Assembly (NCBI GenBank): GCA_946408125.1
Contig: CAMJQW010000002.1
Location: 1 to 64,000, forward strand
DNA from: an uncultured Fibrobacter sp.
GTDB lineage: Bacteria > Fibrobacterota > Fibrobacteria > Fibrobacterales > Fibrobacteraceae
Direction of reading: 5' to 3'
Length of the DNA: 64,000 nt
Below are positions 57,412 through 64,000 of the stretch, one piece after another; within the stretch, counting starts at the first letter, position 1, and every line of letters starts with the position of its first letter. The position numbers and the translations under genes are program-made. Under the pieces are notes generated by a model that did not search any database, was not told where the DNA came from, and worked only from the letters and a program-made list of their open reading frames with translations.

Positions 57412-58953
57412 ATGAAGAGAACAACTCAACTTATTCTGACAATGGGCTTGATCACGGCTGTGGCCGCGCAGGCTCCGCTTAACTTCGACGTCGAGAATCG
57501 CGGCAAGGATCTAGGCGCCAAGGCGGGCGAACTCAAGACAAACCAAAAATTGCCCGACCCGTTCGAATTCCACGACGGTTCCAAGGTCACCAAGTATAGT
57601 GACTGGAGCAAGCGCCGTAACGAAATCAAGGCCGATATCGAAAAGTACGAGATTGGCGAGAAGCCGATTCCCTCCGACGTGAGCGCCACCTACAGCGGCG
57701 GCACCCTCACGGTGACGGTGAAGGAAGGCGGCAAGACGATGACGATTACCTCCAAGTTCAGCATGCCCTCCGGCAACGGGCCGCACCCGATTATCATCGG
57801 TATGAACAGCGGTACGGGCTCGCTTTCGTCGAGCATCTTCAGCGGCTTTGCGCAGGTGCCGTTCAGCCATGACCAAGTGGCAAAATACTCCATGAACGGC
57901 CAGAAGGACACGAATGTGGGCTTCTACAAGTTCTACGGCGACAAGAACCAGAACGGTGACTATTCCGCATGGTCGTGGGGCGTGAGCCGCCTGATTGACG
58001 GCCTTGCACTGATTGCCGAAGAACATCACCTTGACATGAGCAAAATCGCGGTGACGGGTTGTTCCTACGCGGGCAAGATGGCTCTATTCGCGGGCGCCTT
58101 CGACGAACGCGTGACGCTCACCATCGCTCAGGAATCGGGTGGCGGCGGCATCAACTCCTGGCGCACTTCCGCAGACTTCGCGAGCCGCGGCACGAACATC
58201 GAGAAGATTGACAACACGAACTACAGCTGGTTCATGCAGAGCCTGCAGCGTCAGGATCCCTACAAGCTCCCGCACGACCACCACGAACTTATCGCGATGA
58301 TTGCCCCGCGTGCAGTGATTGCTCTCGGTAACCCCGGTTACGAATGGCTTGGCGACGAATCGGGTTACAAGTCCATGATGGCGGCGACCGAAGTGTGGAA
58401 GGCCATGGGTATTGAAGACCGCATCGGTTTCGACTTTACCGGTGGTCATGAACACTGCCAGGCAGCTTCGAGCCAGACCAAGTCGGTGTCCGCATTTGTG
58501 GACAAGTTCCTCCGCAACAAGGAAGCCAATACGGATATCCATGTGAAACCCTCCAACGGCAAGGGATTCAAGATTGACAACTATGGTGACTGGATTGACT
58601 GGGAAACGCCGTCGCTCCCGTTCGAGTCTGCTCCTGGTCCCGATACGACCGCCTCTATCGATACGACCGCAACTACCGACACGAGCGCAACGGATACGTC
58701 GACTACGTCCTGTGGCATGGGCCTCGCCATGCCGGAACTTGGCATGCACGTCTCGATGGGCCGTCTCGAGGTTTCCGGTGCTCCGGCCGGAGCTCGCGTA
58801 AAGCTCTTCGACGTGCGCGGCAATGTGGTTGCGCAGTTCGGCGAGACCGGCGGCATGCTGCCGAAGGCCGGCAAGGGCAGGCTTCTCGCTATTGTCGAGA
58901 GCGCTTCGGGCTCGCGCCTCATGACCAAGGTAATCAACAATACCGGATTCTAA
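57412..58953 (+). CDS. Secreted CE15-like glucuronoyl esterase with C-terminal sorting-type domain
   Basis: This 513-residue protein has a signal peptide (LILTMGLITAVAAQA). The alpha/beta-hydrolase domain of CE15 covers ~30-385: ADIEKYEIGEKP, nucleophile Ser218 in TGCSYAGKMA, acid Glu241 in AQESGGGG, and His at 346/348 in GGHEHCQ. CE15 esterases cleave ester links between glucuronoxylan and lignin. The usual GCSRxG motif has Tyr in place of Arg here. A Thr/Asp-Ser linker and a short sorting-type end (VKLFDVRGNVVAQFGETGG...) complete the protein. TAGGAGTGATT is a good Shine-Dalgarno. Confidence 0.85.
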   Translation: MKRTTQLILTMGLITAVAAQAPLNFDVENRGKDLGAKAGELKTNQKLPDPFEFHDGSKVTKYSDWSKRRNEIKADIEKYEIGEKPIPSDVSATYSGGTLTVTVKEGGKTMTITSKFSMPSGNGPHPIIIGMNSGTGSLSSSIFSGFAQVPFSHDQVAKYSMNGQKDTNVGFYKFYGDKNQNGDYSAWSWGVSRLIDGLALIAEEHHLDMSKIAVTGCSYAGKMALFAGAFDERVTLTIAQESGGGGINSWRTSADFASRGTNIEKIDNTNYSWFMQSLQRQDPYKLPHDHHELIAMIAPRAVIALGNPGYEWLGDESGYKSMMAATEVWKAMGIEDRIGFDFTGGHEHCQAASSQTKSVSAFVDKFLRNKEANTDIHVKPSNGKGFKIDNYGDWIDWETPSLPFESAPGPDTTASIDTTATTDTSATDTSTTSCGMGLAMPELGMHVSMGRLEVSGAPAGARVKLFDVRGNVVAQFGETGGMLPKAGKGRLLAIVESASGSRLMTKVINNTGF

Positions 58954-58974
58954 AAGAAATACTTCTCATGTCTG

Positions 58975-59000
58975 GCCGCACGGTTTCCGTGCGGCTTTTT
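58975..59000 (+). terminator. Terminator after the CE15-like gene
   Basis: A perfect 9-bp stem GCCGCACGG/CCGTGCGGC with a TTT loop, followed by five Ts, 21 bases after the stop codon. Confidence 0.93.
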
Positions 59001-59045
59001 GTATGGGTTCCGCAGGTTCTAAACTTTTTCTAAATTGCATTTGCG

Positions 59046-60842
59046 ATGCCGATTCTTTCCGCACAGAATATACTGCTCCGTTTTGGCGGCCCGCCGCTTC
59101 TCGACAACGTCTCTTTCGACATCGAGGCCGGCGACCGCATTTGCCTGGTGGGCCGCAATGGCGAAGGCAAGAGCACACTCCTCAAGATTCTTACGGGCGA
59201 GATGGAGGCAAATTCCGGCGACATCGTCAAGAAGGCGGGCCTCAAGGTCGCCCGCATGATTCAGGAAATCCCTGCGCATATCGAGGGTACGGTCCGCGAT
59301 GTCGTCATGTCTGGAATTGCGCAGGATGGCCCCCACAATGCCGACGCCGAAGCGATTCTCGGAAAGACCGGCATAGCGGCGGACGCCCTGTATGACGATC
59401 TTAGCGGCGGGCAGAAGCGCCGCGTGCTCTTTGCGCAGGCTGTCGCCCGCGCCCCGGACCTGCTTTTGCTCGACGAACCCACGAACCATCTGGACATACC
59501 CGCCATCCAGTGGCTGGAAGGAATCGTGACGCGCCTCAATTGCGCGGTCATGTTCGTAAGCCACGACCGCGCGTTCGTGAGGCGCGTCGCGACACGCATA
59601 TTCGAACTGGACCGCGGCCGCGTGCGGGCATGGGATTTCCCGTACGACAAGTTCGTGCAGTTCAGGGACCAGGCGCTTGCCGAAGAGGAGAAGGCGAACG
59701 CGCTCTTTGACAAGCGCCTCGCTGAAGAAGAAGTCTGGATTCGCAAGGGCATCCAGGCGCGGCGGACCCGTAACGAGGGCCGCGTGCGCGCGCTCATCAA
59801 GATGCGCGAAGAGCGTGCCGCGCGCCGCACCCGAACGGGCAACGTGAGCATGCAGATAACGGAAGCCGACCGTTCGGGGCGCCTGGTTGCAAGGCTTACC
59901 GACGTGAGCTACTCCTACGACGGCGCTCCCTTGATTAGCGGCCTCACGACGGAGGTTTCCCGCGGGGACCGCATCGGCATCGTGGGCCCGAACGGTTCCG
60001 GAAAGACGACGCTCTTGCGCCTGATCCTCGGTGAATTGCAGCCCGACTCGGGCGAGATCCGCCTGGGAACGAATCTCCAGATAGCCTATTTTGACCAGAT
60101 GAGAACGCGCTTGCGCGAAGACAAGTCCCTGATAGAGAACATTGGGGACGGTCAGGCGTATATCACGTTGAACGGCGTCAAGCGCCATGTGTTAAGTTAT
60201 CTGCAGGATTTCCTCTTTTCGGCGGAACGTGCCCGCGGGCCCATCAGTGCCCTCAGCGGGGGCGAGAGGAACCGCCTGTTGCTTGCCTGCCTCTTTAGCC
60301 ATCCGAGCAATGTGCTCGTGCTCGACGAGCCCACCAACGACTTGGATATGGAGACGCTCGATTTGCTGGCCGAGCTCCTTGCCGACTACAAGGGGACGGT
60401 TCTGACGGTAAGCCACGATAGGGCCTTCCTGGACTCGGTTGCGACCAGCATCCTTGCCATCGAGGACGGCGGTAATGTGTTTGAGGCCGTCGGCGGGTAT
60501 TCCGATTACGAAGAAAATCGGAAGTTTAGGGAAAAAGAGCGTATTTTTGCCGAGAAAGAGTCTGCGAAAAACCGGATTTTAGACGAGAAATCCAATAATT
60601 TGTCGAATGTGGCAAAGAAAAAGAAGCGTAGTTACAACGAAGAACGCGAATTTGCGGCACTTCCGGAAAAAATAGAAATCCTTGAAAGTAAAATTACGGA
60701 AATTCAGGCGAATTTGGCGAAGCCGGAAGTCTATACGGATGCAAAACGCATCGTAGAACTGCAAAAAGAGCTTGCTGACCTTAATGCCGAATTGGAAAAA
60801 GCCTACGAAAGATACGGTGAATTGGACGCCCTCGGCGGGTAG
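59046..60842 (+). CDS. uup: ABC-F ATPase, Uup-like
   Basis: This 598-residue cytoplasmic ABC-F protein has two ATPase domains and no membrane segment. Domain 1 has GRNGEGKST, LSGGQKRR and LLLDEPTNHLD; domain 2 has GPNGSGKTT, LSGGERNR and DEPTNDLD. The linker between them (~230-280) is charged and helical, and the C-terminus (~535-598) is a coiled coil typical of Uup. ABC-F proteins act on the ribosome; Uup is linked to precise transposon excision and DNA branch intermediates. It is preceded by the CE15 terminator. Confidence 0.92.
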   Translation: MPILSAQNILLRFGGPPLLDNVSFDIEAGDRICLVGRNGEGKSTLLKILTGEMEANSGDIVKKAGLKVARMIQEIPAHIEGTVRDVVMSGIAQDGPHNADAEAILGKTGIAADALYDDLSGGQKRRVLFAQAVARAPDLLLLDEPTNHLDIPAIQWLEGIVTRLNCAVMFVSHDRAFVRRVATRIFELDRGRVRAWDFPYDKFVQFRDQALAEEEKANALFDKRLAEEEVWIRKGIQARRTRNEGRVRALIKMREERAARRTRTGNVSMQITEADRSGRLVARLTDVSYSYDGAPLISGLTTEVSRGDRIGIVGPNGSGKTTLLRLILGELQPDSGEIRLGTNLQIAYFDQMRTRLREDKSLIENIGDGQAYITLNGVKRHVLSYLQDFLFSAERARGPISALSGGERNRLLLACLFSHPSNVLVLDEPTNDLDMETLDLLAELLADYKGTVLTVSHDRAFLDSVATSILAIEDGGNVFEAVGGYSDYEENRKFREKERIFAEKESAKNRILDEKSNNLSNVAKKKKRSYNEEREFAALPEKIEILESKITEIQANLAKPEVYTDAKRIVELQKELADLNAELEKAYERYGELDALGG

Positions 60843-60893
60843 TCGGGCCGGTTTTCTTGGATTAAATGTCCACTTTTTTGGGGGTAGGACACT

Positions 60894-60909
60894 TGTGCGC
60901 TAGCTCACA
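60894..60909 (+). promoter_or_regulatory. CRP-like site upstream of the repeat-rich secreted protein
   Basis: TGTGCGCTAGCTCACA matches TGTGA-N6-TCACA in nine of ten positions. A/T-rich -10-like sequence (TATAAGATATATAG) follows 27-40 bases downstream, which would place the site near -41 of the start point, the class II activator position. Confidence 0.45.
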
Positions 60910-60968
60910 AAATATTATTTTCTTATTATAAGATATATAGTAATGGAACCTTAAAAGGGAGGGCTTCT

Positions 60969-63635
60969 ATGAACGCGAAACTTTCCATTCTGGCCGTGCT
61001 GGCCTTTGCGGGCTTGTCGATGGCGGCATCCGTCGTCGCCGTGAGTTCGGATACGAGCGAGGTGACTCAGAAGCCCGCATATTGGTTCTCCTTCAAGGAC
61101 ACCGGCAACAAGGCGACGTATGCGTCGACCAACAAGAAACTGAACGGGCAGTCGAAGGATATTAATCTGACGGTTGCGTCGAAGGGTGTCGCCGGCGTCG
61201 GGTTCACATGGAAGCAGAACTGCGACGAAGATGGGGAATGCTCGGACGCAACAATGAGTCTGAAGGCGTACAAGGGAGTGTGCCTCACATATTCGGCTAC
61301 GGCGCCGTTCCGCCTCGATATGAGGCAGTTTACCATTACCGATGACAACTATTTTGGAAAGACTATGCCCGCGTCGGAAACGCTTGTGTCCACGTTTGTC
61401 GACTTTGGCGATCTTTCCCAGGGATGGGAGTCTGATAAACCGGCTACTTGGAATGCCGGTGTGCAGACGGGAATGCAGTTCATTTACAAGGAACAGTGGA
61501 TCAAGAAAAACGGCAATGACAATGCGATCCGTATCGAGAAGATCGTTCTCGGCGACAATTGCCCGACGTTCGCGCCGACGCTCAAGAAGTCTGCGGCGTC
61601 CGAGTCGATCGATTTGCCCGAGGGCGGACAGCTCACGGTTTCCCTGTCGACCCTCTTCGAAGATAAGGATGGCGGCTCGAGTGTTACGGTGAAAATTTCT
61701 AATGATAATGTCGTGCAGGTTACCGAGGGCAAGACGTTTAGCCTTACGGACAAGCTGGTATTCTCCGCGAAGCCGAATACGGACGGTACGGCGAATATCG
61801 TGCTGACGGCAACGGACTCCATCAACGATGAATCGGTGTCCTACACGTACAAGGTTACAGTCGAGGATGTCGAAAACCCGCCGGTTGCCGTTAAGGATTC
61901 TTTCGAAATGCTCGAAGATGAAGTTCTCGAAGTGCCTGTCAAGAAGAGTGTCCTGGCCAATGACTACGATGTTGACGAAGGTGATGATTTCAGTCCTAAG
62001 ATGACTTTGGTGGATAGCACGGAACATGGCGAACTTTCTTGGGATGAGGATGGCCTGTTCACCTATACTCCCGAGCAGGATTTCTACGGAACGGAAACGT
62101 GGACATACCAAATCGTTGATGCGACCGGTCTCAAGGCTACGGGAACCGTAGTTATTACAGTGAAGAACGTCAATGACCCGCTCAAGCTGGAAGTCGTTCC
62201 CGACGACATCTTTACCGACGTGGTTAAGGCGGACGAGGACTTCAAGGATACGATCGAAATAGATATCCCGAAGGATCTCCTGACATTTACCGATGCCGAT
62301 GGCGTGGGTAACCTGAAATATGGCGTGAAAACATCCGGCGTTGTCAACGCGTCGTTCGAATCGATAGCGTCTTACTACGTGCTGACATTGACTTCCGTGC
62401 TCAACAAGAACGGACTCGATTCCGTGTTCTTCTATGCCACGGAAGGTGGCGATACTGCGGGCGTGTACATTCATGTAGAGATTGCGCCGGTCGCGGACGA
62501 CCCGCTTGCCGTGGCGGATTCCTTCGATGTGTTCGAGGATAGCACCGTGACCATTAAGGCGGATAAGGGTGTCCTCGTGAACGACGTGAACCCGGACGAT
62601 CCGTCGGTGGGCCTGGTTGCCGTGCTCGATACGACGACCGCGAAGGGTGAGCTGAAGCTGAATGAAGACGGAAGCTTCACCTACACGCCTTCGGAAGACT
62701 TCGTGGGCAAGGATTACTTCGTCTACCACGTGTATGCCGATGACGAAGGAAAGAGGGAATCGGCCAAGGTGAAGGTCACCCTCAATGTGAAGGATATGAA
62801 CGATGGCCCGATTGTCAAGGTTGATGCGAAGACGCTTGATACGACCTTGACGGAAGACCAGTCGAGAGTTTTGCAATATGCGAAGCAGGTGGTCGCCACC
62901 TGGTTCGAAGATCCGGAAAAGGATCCGCTTACCTTCTCCGCTTCCAGCGATGACGACAAGACCGTTGTGAACATTACGGCGGCAGGTATTCTCCAGATCA
63001 AGGTTGCTCCCGATTCTTCGGGCGATGCCTACGTGACTGTCGCTGCTACCGATAGCGTCAGCGGAGGTTCGGCGGAATTCAAGATTCACCTTACGATCAA
63101 GCCGACTCCTGACAAGCCTGTGATTGCAAAGAGGGATTCCCTCTGTGTCAAGGATACGGCGAAATGGTCGATCAAGATTGCGCTTACCGATTACTTCACC
63201 GATGCCGATGGCGACTCTCTCACCTACACTCCGGCTATCCCCAAGGATATGGCTGAAGCAATCGAAGTTGAAGTCAAGGGTGATACGCTGATTGTGAAGG
63301 CCAAGGAAAAGGCTGTGTTCCTGAAGGGCGACCTCGTTGCCTTCAGTGTCAAGGCGACTGATCCTACTGCGGCTTCGGTCACTGGAAACTTCTACATCTA
63401 TGTCGGACTTGAAAAGCCGCCGGTCAGCATCCGCGCCATCGCCGCCGCTCCGAAGGCGACCTGGCAGAATGCCGTCAAGGCGTCTCGCGGTGCCGTGGCC
63501 CTCCTCGACATGCAGGGCCGCGTGATGTGGAAGGCTCCGCTGCCGGTCTCCGAAATGGATGTGCGTAACGCCGCTGCCCAGGTGCAGGGCCGCAAGATCC
63601 TCCGCGTCAACAACCAGACCTGGACGATTAAGTAA
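60969..63635 (+). CDS. Large secreted repeat protein (cadherin/VCBS-type Ig modules) with sorting-type C-terminus
   Basis: This 888-residue protein has a signal peptide (SILAVLAFAGLSMAA). Residues ~25-200 form a beta-sandwich module (FTWKQNCDEDGECSDATMSL...WIKKNGNDNAIRIEKIVLGDNC) like family 11-type carbohydrate-binding modules. At least five tandem cadherin/VCBS-like modules follow, with repeated signatures such as DSFEMLEDEVLEVPV...VLANDYDVDEGDD, FTYTPEQDFYGTETWTYQIVD and DSFDVFEDSTVTI. The end resembles sorting domains (VALLDMQGRVMWKAPLP...KILRVNNQTWTIK). Role: probably adhesion to plant fibre or scaffold on the cell surface. AAGGGAGGG is its Shine-Dalgarno. Confidence 0.85.
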   Translation: MNAKLSILAVLAFAGLSMAASVVAVSSDTSEVTQKPAYWFSFKDTGNKATYASTNKKLNGQSKDINLTVASKGVAGVGFTWKQNCDEDGECSDATMSLKAYKGVCLTYSATAPFRLDMRQFTITDDNYFGKTMPASETLVSTFVDFGDLSQGWESDKPATWNAGVQTGMQFIYKEQWIKKNGNDNAIRIEKIVLGDNCPTFAPTLKKSAASESIDLPEGGQLTVSLSTLFEDKDGGSSVTVKISNDNVVQVTEGKTFSLTDKLVFSAKPNTDGTANIVLTATDSINDESVSYTYKVTVEDVENPPVAVKDSFEMLEDEVLEVPVKKSVLANDYDVDEGDDFSPKMTLVDSTEHGELSWDEDGLFTYTPEQDFYGTETWTYQIVDATGLKATGTVVITVKNVNDPLKLEVVPDDIFTDVVKADEDFKDTIEIDIPKDLLTFTDADGVGNLKYGVKTSGVVNASFESIASYYVLTLTSVLNKNGLDSVFFYATEGGDTAGVYIHVEIAPVADDPLAVADSFDVFEDSTVTIKADKGVLVNDVNPDDPSVGLVAVLDTTTAKGELKLNEDGSFTYTPSEDFVGKDYFVYHVYADDEGKRESAKVKVTLNVKDMNDGPIVKVDAKTLDTTLTEDQSRVLQYAKQVVATWFEDPEKDPLTFSASSDDDKTVVNITAAGILQIKVAPDSSGDAYVTVAATDSVSGGSAEFKIHLTIKPTPDKPVIAKRDSLCVKDTAKWSIKIALTDYFTDADGDSLTYTPAIPKDMAEAIEVEVKGDTLIVKAKEKAVFLKGDLVAFSVKATDPTAASVTGNFYIYVGLEKPPVSIRAIAAAPKATWQNAVKASRGAVALLDMQGRVMWKAPLPVSEMDVRNAAAQVQGRKILRVNNQTWTIK

Positions 63636-63647
63636 CCCGCATTTGTC

Positions 63648-63689
63648 ATCCCCGCCCTCACCTCCGTGAGGACAGGCTCCGGCGGGGAT
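63648..63689. repeat. REP-like compound hairpin
   Basis: ATCCCCGCC (63648-63656) pairs with GGCGGGGAT (63681-63689). Inside, CTCAC/GTGAG (63657-63670) forms a second stem. The layout matches bacterial intergenic palindromic repeats and may stabilise or end the upstream transcript; CTTTTAT follows. Confidence 0.6.
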
Positions 63690-63701
63690 CTTTTATAAAT
63701 G

Positions 63702-63731
63702 AGAAAAGCCCCGCGGAAGCGGGGCTTTTCT
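63702..63731. terminator. Bidirectional terminator between the repeat protein and ackA
   Basis: A perfect 13-bp stem AGAAAAGCCCCGC/GCGGGGCTTTTCT with the loop GGAA. T runs occur in both orientations, so it can stop both convergent genes. Confidence 0.93.
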
Positions 63732-63747
63732 GTAATGTGTTGATCGC

Positions 63748-64000
63748 TTATTTCACGAGAGCTTCAGTATCCAGCGCGATAAGCAGTTCTTCGTTCGTCG
63801 CGACAACCATCGCGGTCGGCGTGCCGTCCTTGCTGATGATGTGGCCGGAGTTCTTGCCGTTGTCCTCGTTGCGGGCGTCGTCAATCTGGTAGCCGAGCAG
63901 GGCGAGGTTTTCCATCACCGTCTTGCGGACCACGCGGCTGTTCTCGCCGATACCGCCGGTGAACACGAGCGCGTCGATGCGCGGGAGTGCCATGGCGATG
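63748..64000 (-). CDS. ackA: Acetate kinase, C-terminal part (runs off the window)
   Basis: The visible ~84 residues contain IDALVFTGGIGENSRVVRKTVMENLALLGY, the ATP-binding FTxGIGENS motif of acetate kinase. ISKDGTPTAMVVATNEELLIALDTEALVK follows, the normal end of the family. The reading frame continues past position 64000, so the N-terminal three quarters are missing. AckA makes ATP and acetate from acetyl phosphate in fermentation, fitting an anaerobic, acetate-producing cell. Confidence 0.93.
   Translation of the reverse strand, partial: IAMALPRIDALVFTGGIGENSRVVRKTVMENLALLGYQIDDARNEDNGKNSGHIISKDGTPTAMVVATNEELLIALDTEALVK

Noticed and set aside
60951-63089. 712-codon minus-strand open frame opposite the secreted repeat protein
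   Set aside because: The plus strand has a signal peptide, a Shine-Dalgarno and tandem modules; the minus translation has none.

Overview
The window looks like chromosomal DNA of a Fibrobacter species or a close relative. Two proteins carry the 'Fibrobacter succinogenes major paralogous domain', and several exported plant-cell-wall proteins (a GH30 hydrolase, a CE15-like esterase, a tandem-repeat surface protein) end in short sorting-type C-termini. The envelope is Gram-negative (Lpt proteins, LpxK, a BamA/TamA-type barrel, an MCE protein), the base composition is GC-rich with dense coding, and an indolepyruvate oxidoreductase fits anaerobic life. I see no phage, insertion sequence, CRISPR array or rRNA operon.

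Layout. 1-2683: end of a PRPP-synthetase-like gene, nhaA, and a GIY-YIG protein. 2694-8366 (minus): an XRE regulator with a palindromic operator, then an operon of a bifunctional penicillin-binding protein, a lipoprotein and a TSUP permease. 8452-10321: tRNA-Ser(GCT), a coiled-coil protein, and two secreted proteins sharing a cysteine-bearing repeat I do not recognise. 10463-16642: iorAB followed by two tandem LTA-synthase-like membrane enzymes. 16711-22309: a propeller-like protein, two GT4 glycosyltransferases, and a GT2 glycosyltransferase fused to a Wzx-type flippase. 22306-29769: lptC-lptA-lptB-rpoN-hpf-hprK-MCE, much of it coupled by overlapping stops and starts, then a DksA-like gene.

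29831-39151: a serine hydrolase, Nudix, patatin, DUF1653, a PurF-like amidotransferase, an EamA transporter, a FISUMP protein, metY behind a strong promoter with a 24-bp palindrome, and a membrane protein with an apparently dead lytic-transglycosylase domain. 39185-48332: a GroES-like co-chaperonin, a RavA-like protein lacking both Walker signatures, aroC-lpxK, a ktrAB-type potassium uptake pair, a BASS transporter, a lipoprotein and an AlkD-like protein. 48440-64000: GH30, YhhN, a zapA/zapB-like pair, uvrC with a palindromic insertion at its end, a FISUMP lipoprotein, a solitary nuoA, a surface-antigen barrel, the CE15-like esterase, uup, a large repeat protein, and the end of ackA.

The most striking signal is global. 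About a dozen genes lacking a Shine-Dalgarno sequence have a TATATT/TATCTT-type box, several extending to TAnnTTTG as in Bacteroidetes promoters, ending 6-7 nt before the start codon. That position predicts leaderless mRNAs, while other genes in the same window use ordinary Shine-Dalgarno sites. The GT2-Wzx fusion coupled to the Lpt genes, the unknown cysteine-repeat family, and the two degenerate enzymes next to GroES are the main gene-level novelties.
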